Origin: Misgurnus anguillicaudatus
Taxonomy: Eukaryota; Chordata; Actinopteri; Cypriniformes; Cobitidae
Assembly: GCF_027580225.2 (NCBI RefSeq)
Contig: NC_073351.2
Location: 1,837,001 to 1,901,000, forward strand
DNA length: 64,000 bases
Reading direction: 5' to 3'
Of this stretch, positions 60,270-64,000 are shown in pieces (position 1 is the first letter of the stretch; each line of letters starts with the position of its first letter). The notes below the pieces were generated by a model. That model was given only the letters and a program-made list of their open reading frames with translations. It searched no databases and was not told the origin of the DNA. The position numbers and the translations under genes are program-made.

Positions 60270-60449
60270 AGTGCCTAATCATATGCATATTACACATTTT
60301 ATCATAAGTGTTTTAATGCAGTGACTTGCAATGGTCTTGGTCTTGACTCGGTCTCAACCCTTTAAAGTCTTGGTCTTGTCTCGGTCTCGGCCTGTCTTGG
60401 TCTTGGTCATGACTTGGTCTCGGTTTAGGTGGTCTTGACTACAACACTA
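59721..60449. mobile_element. hAT-like element with GGTCTTGGTCTCG-rich ends
   Basis: TAGTGTTGTAGT at the left mirrors ACTACAACACTA at the right. The flanking 8-mers GTGGGTAT (59713-59720) and GTAGGTAT (60450-60457) differ at one base. The subterminal regions (59740-59880 and 60325-60435) are made of GGTCTTGGTCTCG and GAGACC words. A (CA)n run lies at 60219-60267. No transposase is present. Confidence 0.88.
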
Positions 60450-60529
60450 GTAGGTATTCCTAACAACATGTGCAAATAAATGTAAGTTCATTTTACTTGA
60501 ATTTTTTTTAGTTTATGGATTTCATATTC

Positions 60530-62182
60530 TTAAAGCTCCACTGTGTACTTTTTTGAGTTAATTCTTAGCAAAAACCCATGTCAAAAGTATGTGCTCATTC
60601 ATGTGTAATTACTTCCACCCCACTAATCAAAGTATTCTCGTAAGTGCAGAATCTGCTATTTCAAATACATACGGTCGAGTCGCTCGACTGGCGCATCCAT
60701 GTTGTGCCTCCATCTTTGAAATACATTCGCCGACGAGGGACATTCCTGAAATTCCAGCTCCGCCTTTTGCGCTTTCAGTCACTCACGCTGGCCATTAGCT
60801 GAAGCCTCCCGAGGCTGCATGTGTAGGCGGTATACGTCATCAAGACAGTCTTATTTCAGAATATTAACAATTATAAAGCTGACAATTATTCCAAGTTAAT
60901 TGTAAATTGATGTAATATGCTTATGACTTGCGAATGTAAGGCTCAGTTAATTTAAATAAACCAGGCTTGATGACGTATGCAGCCCGGATATGCGACCTGC
61001 ATAGACTGCATCCTTCGGATTTTACAACAGCCGCACACCGTGATGATCCCGCGATCTAATGCTTTGATTTGAGGCAGATTTGAAAGCCTGTTGAAGAACT
61101 ATTCTCGAGGACATTAAAACACGTCGCCAAGGAAGCGAAACGGGGATTTAAAACGACAACGCAACAGGAAAAACATCAAGACCATGGTCAATATTGGAGT
61201 AAGTTAATGTTAGTTTACCAAGATCATGAGGCTCAAGGGACACAGAAGTTGCATACTTTCTATCTTCTCCACAGGTAATTCAGCATATTCTATGTTGTAA
61301 ACTTGAAGTTTTATAGTTCCTTGGCTAACTATAGCATGGTTATGCATAACACTTTTTAGTGTAAACACGCATGTGGTTTAATGTGTTCGAACAGCCACAT
61401 GCCGTCTCTCCGCCCATTTATGTAATCTGAGATACTGAGATAAATGTTTTCATCTTTTCTGACCTCTAACACAAACACACGGTGTGCAGCGCTATTTTTA
61501 GCCTTTCATTGATAAAAGCGTCTGATCTGCGCGTCTTTCGTTTCATTTTACAAGCATGTGAAAGTTGAGCGATCTTTTTTCACCAATATCAGAGAAAGCT
61601 CTTACATATACACGGACATGTAACGTTTACTTAAAACATAAGCATTGGACTCTGACATAATATTAGTTCGCGTCCATTTAAACTCGTCATTACTCCAGCT
61701 CATGATTAAATGACGGGAGAGGGACTCGTCCACAGGCCATCTCCTCAGTAATCTGGAAAGAAGCGGTCGAAAAATGGACAAAAAGAGACGGATTTAAACA
61801 CCAAGTGTAAATGTAATGTGTCTCTCTCGTCCACTTGTGATCTGATCGACGAAAACACATCTTAATACCAAGTTTAACAGCCCCTAGGATATTTTTCCTC
61901 GGGTTGATAAAAAAGGAGTGTCTAAGCTACGTTTATGGTGCTTTTTGTATGTGATTTTAAGCGGACATATCATAACAATCAGAATTTTTCAATGTTAAAC
62001 ATAAATCTGTGTGCTTTGATGGATCACAGGCAAAGGACAAAAAATATTCATTTTTTTCATTGCTTTTGCTTTGTAGCTACTGGAAGCCATGTTAACCTTG
62101 GCATGACACGGCCGGGCCACCGTACGAGTTAAAACGCGTTTCACCGCTAGATGGGAGTAGATCCTACACAGTGGAGCTTTAA
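60530..62182. mobile_element. TTAA-flanked non-autonomous DNA transposon, 1.65 kb
   Basis: TTAA followed by AGCTCCACTGTGTA mirrors TACACAGTGGAGCT followed by TTAA. The TTAA target suggests a piggyBac- or Kolobok-type transposase acting in trans. The interior is GC-richer than the flanks and includes TACGTCATCAAGACAGTC, TGATGACGTATGCAGCCCGG, and a T-rich right half. No transposase motif is present, and the short open frames here have no recognisable domain. Confidence 0.85.
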
Positions 62183-62449
62183 GTTAAATGAACTAAGATT
62201 TTTTGATTAAAATGTACTTAATTATTTTGGGACTATGTGCAGTGACTATAAACAGTTAAATAATTCAAGAAAATATCTAATATGACTTACTATTCCCACA
62301 CAGTTCATTTTCTACATGAATTAATTGTGTATTTATCATCATTTTACTTAGGAAAATCTAGTTTTCAATAAATGTTAATATTATTATGTAGAAATTATGA
62401 GAGTTAATCTAATATATATCACTACACCAAAAAGTTCGTTTTTTCAGTG

Positions 62450-62784
62450 TTGGCTAAAGTATTTAAAATTAATATGACGTTGATTTTTAAAAGTCATAAA
62501 GCCACAATCAAATGTGCTGCTACATTATGCTTTGAATGTGCATGCTTATTTAATTTCTGAGCACTGAAGGACGGTTTTTGAAAAGCAAGTGATATACTTG
62601 ATAATATGATTTTCCACAACAACAACAACAATATTATTGCAAACGATAATACTGCATGTTTGTTTTCAGTGCACATTTCAGATCAGTGGCGAATTCCAAA
62701 TGGCATTTATCGCTCCAGATAAAGAGAAAATTGTGTTGTTTTCATTTCTCTATTAACCATCTATTAAAGGTTTCAAAAGGTTGT
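62450..62784. other. Intergenic or intronic DNA
   Basis: No exon was recognised; TAAAATTAATATGACGTTGA at 62464 is the partner of the word at 59055. Confidence 0.45.
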
Positions 62785-64000
62785 TACAGCCAGGAGGTGG
62801 TAGTGGGGACAAGCTCCCACTACCTAAAAAATGCTTCCTATGGCGTGCGTCTCTAATAGCCTCTGACAACCAAAGTCCAGCTCCTGGCCTTCACGTGTGG
62901 CTTGATTTCTAAGCTCGGCGGAACTGTTTCAACTAACAGGAGAAGGGTCGTAGGCGGATCACTGGCGCCTTAAAACCAGTTGCTTAGGGCAGACGGAGCT
63001 CATAAGCCTAGGAAGGCAATTCGTCTAGGGGAAGGAAAACCCTGATACTAAAACCTCCACTGCCTTGTGGCTATATCCAATCATGGAAAAGGCTATGGAA
63101 GGATATCCAGAGACAAAATCCGGAGTGGAGCCCCGTAGGCGGGTGGATGTCAAAAATGGCTTTCACCCGACAACTCCTGCAGCAAAGCTGGCCCCAAAAG
63201 TAATGTATAGCATTCCATTGGACTCTGCCAGCGAAGCCGAGAGGGGGGTCCTGTCGTTTGGGCAGCACTAGGCCTCCATATATACTTGCCCAGGTTATTT
63301 GCGCCCTGGAGAGGCCACTCCAGTCTCGCCATCTGGCGAGAGCACAACACGGAAGACAGCAGTTACGGGTTATAAGTCCCTGCTCAATTGGCGTAGAGTG
63401 GGACGCCACGGGTTGTCTTTGATGGTGGGAGGGATCTTAGTATTCCATTTGTCAACTACCGCCCGCCTCAAGCCGGGCAGCCCCCGGCCAGTTAGGTGTT
63501 GACACGCCACGGTCTGCCTGCTCCAGTGGGTGCCTGGAGATAAGAGCAGCGCTCAACAAGCTGACCGTTAACCTTGCACCAAACAAAAATAAAAAGGATA
63601 AAACGAAGATTCCAGCTCTTCGTATCGCAAGCTGGAATGTACGCACTATGCGTACTGGACTGACCAAAGACCTTCAAGCCATTGATGACACTCGCAAGAC
63701 AGCAGTAATTGATCGTGAATTGCTAAGGCTAAATATCGACATAGCAGCTATGCAGGAGACGCGTCTGCCAAAAAGTGGGTCATTTAAGGAGAAAAACTAT
63801 ACCTTTTTCTGGCAAGGAAAAGGTGCAGAGGAATTCAGAGAATATGGGGTGGGGTTTGCCGTCAAGAACAGTCTACAAAGTATGATTGAGCCACCAACAG
63901 GTGGTACAGAGAGAACCCTTACCCTACGTCTTTCAACAGTACAAGGTGTTATAAATCTTATATGTATTTATGCACCAACACAGTTAGCCTCAACTGAGAC
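62785..64000 (+). mobile_element. Non-LTR retrotransposon (LINE), 5' part, cut by window edge
   Basis: A GC-richer region begins at about 62785 (AGCCAGGAGGTGGTAGTGGG), continues through a probable 5' untranslated or ORF1-like part (for example AACCTCCACTGCCTTGTGGC near 63051), and leads into an endonuclease reading frame that stays open to base 64000. The abrupt change in composition and the order of parts show a LINE entered from its 5' side. The reverse transcriptase would lie beyond the window. Confidence 0.82.
63441..64000 (+). CDS. LINE ORF2, APE-type endonuclease domain (partial)
   Basis: The frame is open from just after a TAG at 63438 to the window end, 186 codons. From 63618 it encodes LRIASWNVRTM with the N-terminal endonuclease Asn, later IDIAAMQETRLPKSG with the catalytic Glu, YTFFWQGKG, and YGVGFAVKN, then GVINLICIYAPTQ. 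This is an exonuclease-endonuclease-phosphatase fold domain that nicks target DNA in non-LTR retrotransposons. No ATG occurs in frame between 63441 and the domain start; the first is internal (63648), so the true start lies in another frame, is spliced, or has been lost. The clade (for example RTE- or L2-like) was not decided. Confidence 0.82.

Larger units (their letters stand above)
59123..62449. mobile_element. AT-rich element (copy B) carrying two nested insertions
   Basis: CACTGAAAAAAC at 59123 mirrors GTTTTTTCAGTG ending at 62449. The body (59123-59720, 60458-60529, 62183-62449) is AT-rich with AAGTAAAATTTAC-type words and shares the ATCACCTGAACGGTGAC block with copy A (about 48650). 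Two younger elements, at 59721-60449 and 60530-62182, sit in it with their own target duplications. With them removed, the element would be about 940 bp. Confidence 0.78.

Overview
This is vertebrate nuclear DNA, almost certainly from a cypriniform (carp/zebrafish-type) fish. The evidence is its AT-rich composition, long CA/TG microsatellites, dense cut-and-paste DNA transposons (Tc1, hAT, Harbinger-like and TTAA-target families), tRNA-derived SINEs, and a FOXF1-type gene whose N-terminus reads like fish Foxf1. No bacterial-style operon, CRISPR array, rRNA or tRNA gene was seen. Most short open frames in the window are chance or transposon-derived.

Two host genes are supported. foxf1 lies on the + strand at 39170-41759. 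Its two coding exons join in phase to give a complete 381-residue forkhead transcription factor. The terminal coding exon of mthfsd (RRM-domain exon, minus strand) lies at 45298-45816. The convergent foxf1-mthfsd pair matches the FOXF1-MTHFSD order next to FOXC2/FOXL1 at human 16q24. The upstream mthfsd exons were not found, so the 18 kb to the right edge is probably intron or missing sequence. That stretch is packed with nested transposons.

Left part (1-33.8 kb): repeat-rich DNA without a recognised host exon. It holds a Tc1 relic (790-1640), SINE pieces, a complete short LTR retrotransposon with a 5-bp target duplication (19089-21475), an intron-bearing IS630-type transposase relic (25.7-26.9 kb), a TTAA-flanked element (27307-28423), and two hAT-type elements side by side (29078-29537 and 29570-31477).

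Middle (33.8-45.3 kb): the foxf1 neighbourhood. Only short MITE-like palindromes were recognised here. Several unique, mixed-composition non-coding blocks upstream and downstream are candidate regulatory elements, with no alignment to confirm them.

Right part (45.3-64 kb): layered insertions, including a Tc1 element with inverted/direct-repeat ends and a nearly complete transposase (53513-55128), a Harbinger-like MITE (51570-52165), a repeat ending in a long perfect-looking hairpin (52.8-53.5 kb), a Penelope-like GIY-YIG tail (57.7-57.9 kb), a composite element carrying two later insertions (59123-62449), and the 5' part of a LINE with an APE-type endonuclease running off the right edge. All boundaries were read by eye; diverged copies are approximate.
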